A stretch of DNA of 5,896 nt from Pseudomonadota bacterium (GTDB taxonomy: Bacteria > Pseudomonadota > Alphaproteobacteria > Acetobacterales > Acetobacteraceae). The position numbers and the translations under genes were made by a program. Location: the NCBI GenBank assembly GCA_021828605.1, contig JAJZEG010000048.1, positions 1 to 5,896 on the forward strand, read 5' to 3'. Below, one piece after another: positions 5,557-5,896 of the stretch. Every line of letters starts with the position of its first letter. Position 1 is the stretch's first letter. The notes beneath the pieces were generated by a model that worked only from the letters and a program-made list of their open reading frames with translations, did not search any database and was not told the origin of the DNA.

Positions 5557-5664
5557 TTATCGGAACGGCACCAGCCGTGGGCTCATATAAATAACGCCTG
5601 GTCCGTGGATCGGTTCAGGCGTAGAGACCTCATATCCAAGCCCGGCCCCTACTACCGACCCCAC
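5557..5664 (-). CDS. Tiny glycine-zipper ORF (possible fragment)
   Basis: A 35-residue ORF starting at GTG 5664, with AGGAGG (5674-5669) only 4 bases upstream, and ending at TAA 5557. It begins G-S-V-V-G-A-G-L-G-Y-E-V, the end of a glycine-zipper (GxxxG) membrane motif. The same frame stays open upstream to about 5745 and adds more of the motif (A-G-G-G-T-I-L-I-G-G-I-P-L-G-A-R-V-G-G-F), but has no ATG, GTG or TTG before 5664. Either the short form is used, or this is the tail of a glycine-zipper gene whose start was lost when it was fused to the 3' end of the neighbouring gene. Function unknown; such motifs are common in small outer-membrane or surface lipoproteins. Confidence 0.35.
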   Translation of the reverse strand: MGSVVGAGLGYEVSTPEPIHGPGVIYMSPRLVPFR

Positions 5665-5703
5665 AAATCCTCCTACTCGGGCACCGAGAGGAATCCCCCC
5701 CAA

Positions 5704-5896
5704 TCAGGATCGTGCCGCCACCCGCTGCAACACAATCTGCTCCCGATCAAGCCGATACGCCGCCGTGAACAAATGCCGCAACGCCGCATAATCACGCGGC
5801 GGATACCAATCCCGGTTCAGCACAAAATCCTGCCGTTCGCGCAGCACACCCTGCTTGATCGTCACCACCTGCTCAAAATGTCCGGCATCCGTGGTA
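5704..5896 (-). CDS. C-terminal fragment of a probable DUF3857-type protein (cut by window edge)
   Basis: An open frame enters from the right edge and runs 63 codons to TGA at 5706-5704. The visible end alternates charged and hydrophobic residues, with F-V-L-N-R-D-W-Y-P-P-R-D-Y-A-A-L-R at about 24-40 and I-V-L-Q-R-V-A near the end. The pattern Y-P-P-x-D-Y-x-x-L-R followed by D-x-E-x-I-V-L resembles the C-terminus of DUF3857 (transglutaminase-like) periplasmic proteins as I know them. GC content and codon use match the chromosomal genes. The catalytic part lies outside the window, so the family name is tentative; that it is coding is fairly safe. Confidence 0.55.
   Translation of the reverse strand, partial: TTDAGHFEQVVTIKQGVLRERQDFVLNRDWYPPRDYAALRHLFTAAYRLDREQIVLQRVAARS

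Noticed and set aside
1..5896. CRISPR array, tRNA, rRNA or riboswitch
   Set aside because: No regularly spaced repeats, no cloverleaf and no conserved riboswitch core could be seen on either strand.

Overview
The window looks like a piece of an alphaproteobacterial chromosome, most likely from the Acetobacteraceae. This is an inference from three things: the GC-rich flanking genes, a Tat-exported high-potential iron-sulfur protein (HiPIP), and an IS3-type transposase remnant of a kind common in that group. No rRNA, tRNA or other marker is present to fix the taxonomy.

Layout. (1) 1-455: a HiPIP gene on the + strand, followed by two strong hairpins between convergent genes. (2) 456-1247: a GC-rich membrane protease of the CPBP/Abi family on the - strand. 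(3) 1248-1758: a gene-poor, AT-richer intergenic stretch with a cluster of GATC sites. It ends in a promoter whose -35 box lies inside stacked palindromes. (4) 1759-3665: a two-gene operon of visibly lower GC content, encoding a ParB-fold protein with a helix-turn-helix followed by an Mrr-type PD-(D/E)XK restriction endonuclease. (5) About 3660-4200: a decayed, truncated IS3-family (IS407-like) insertion sequence with several frameshifts and a nonsense codon. (6) 4215-5090: a GC-rich phytanoyl-CoA dioxygenase-like Fe(II)/2-oxoglutarate oxygenase on the - strand. (7) 5335-5896: three further - strand genes. These are a small two-helix membrane protein, a tiny glycine-zipper ORF, and the C-terminal end of a probable DUF3857-type protein cut by the window edge.

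The centre of interest is region 4. A ParB/Srx-fold protein and an Mrr nuclease are packed 5 bases apart, in DNA of different composition from both sides, next to a dead insertion sequence, and behind a palindrome-covered promoter. This is the profile of an acquired defence cassette, perhaps a modification-dependent (type IV-like) restriction system with the ParB-like partner as DNA sensor, loader or regulator. That function is inferred from domains and context; nothing in the sequence proves it. The flanking genes appear to be ordinary chromosomal genes with no evident link to the cassette.
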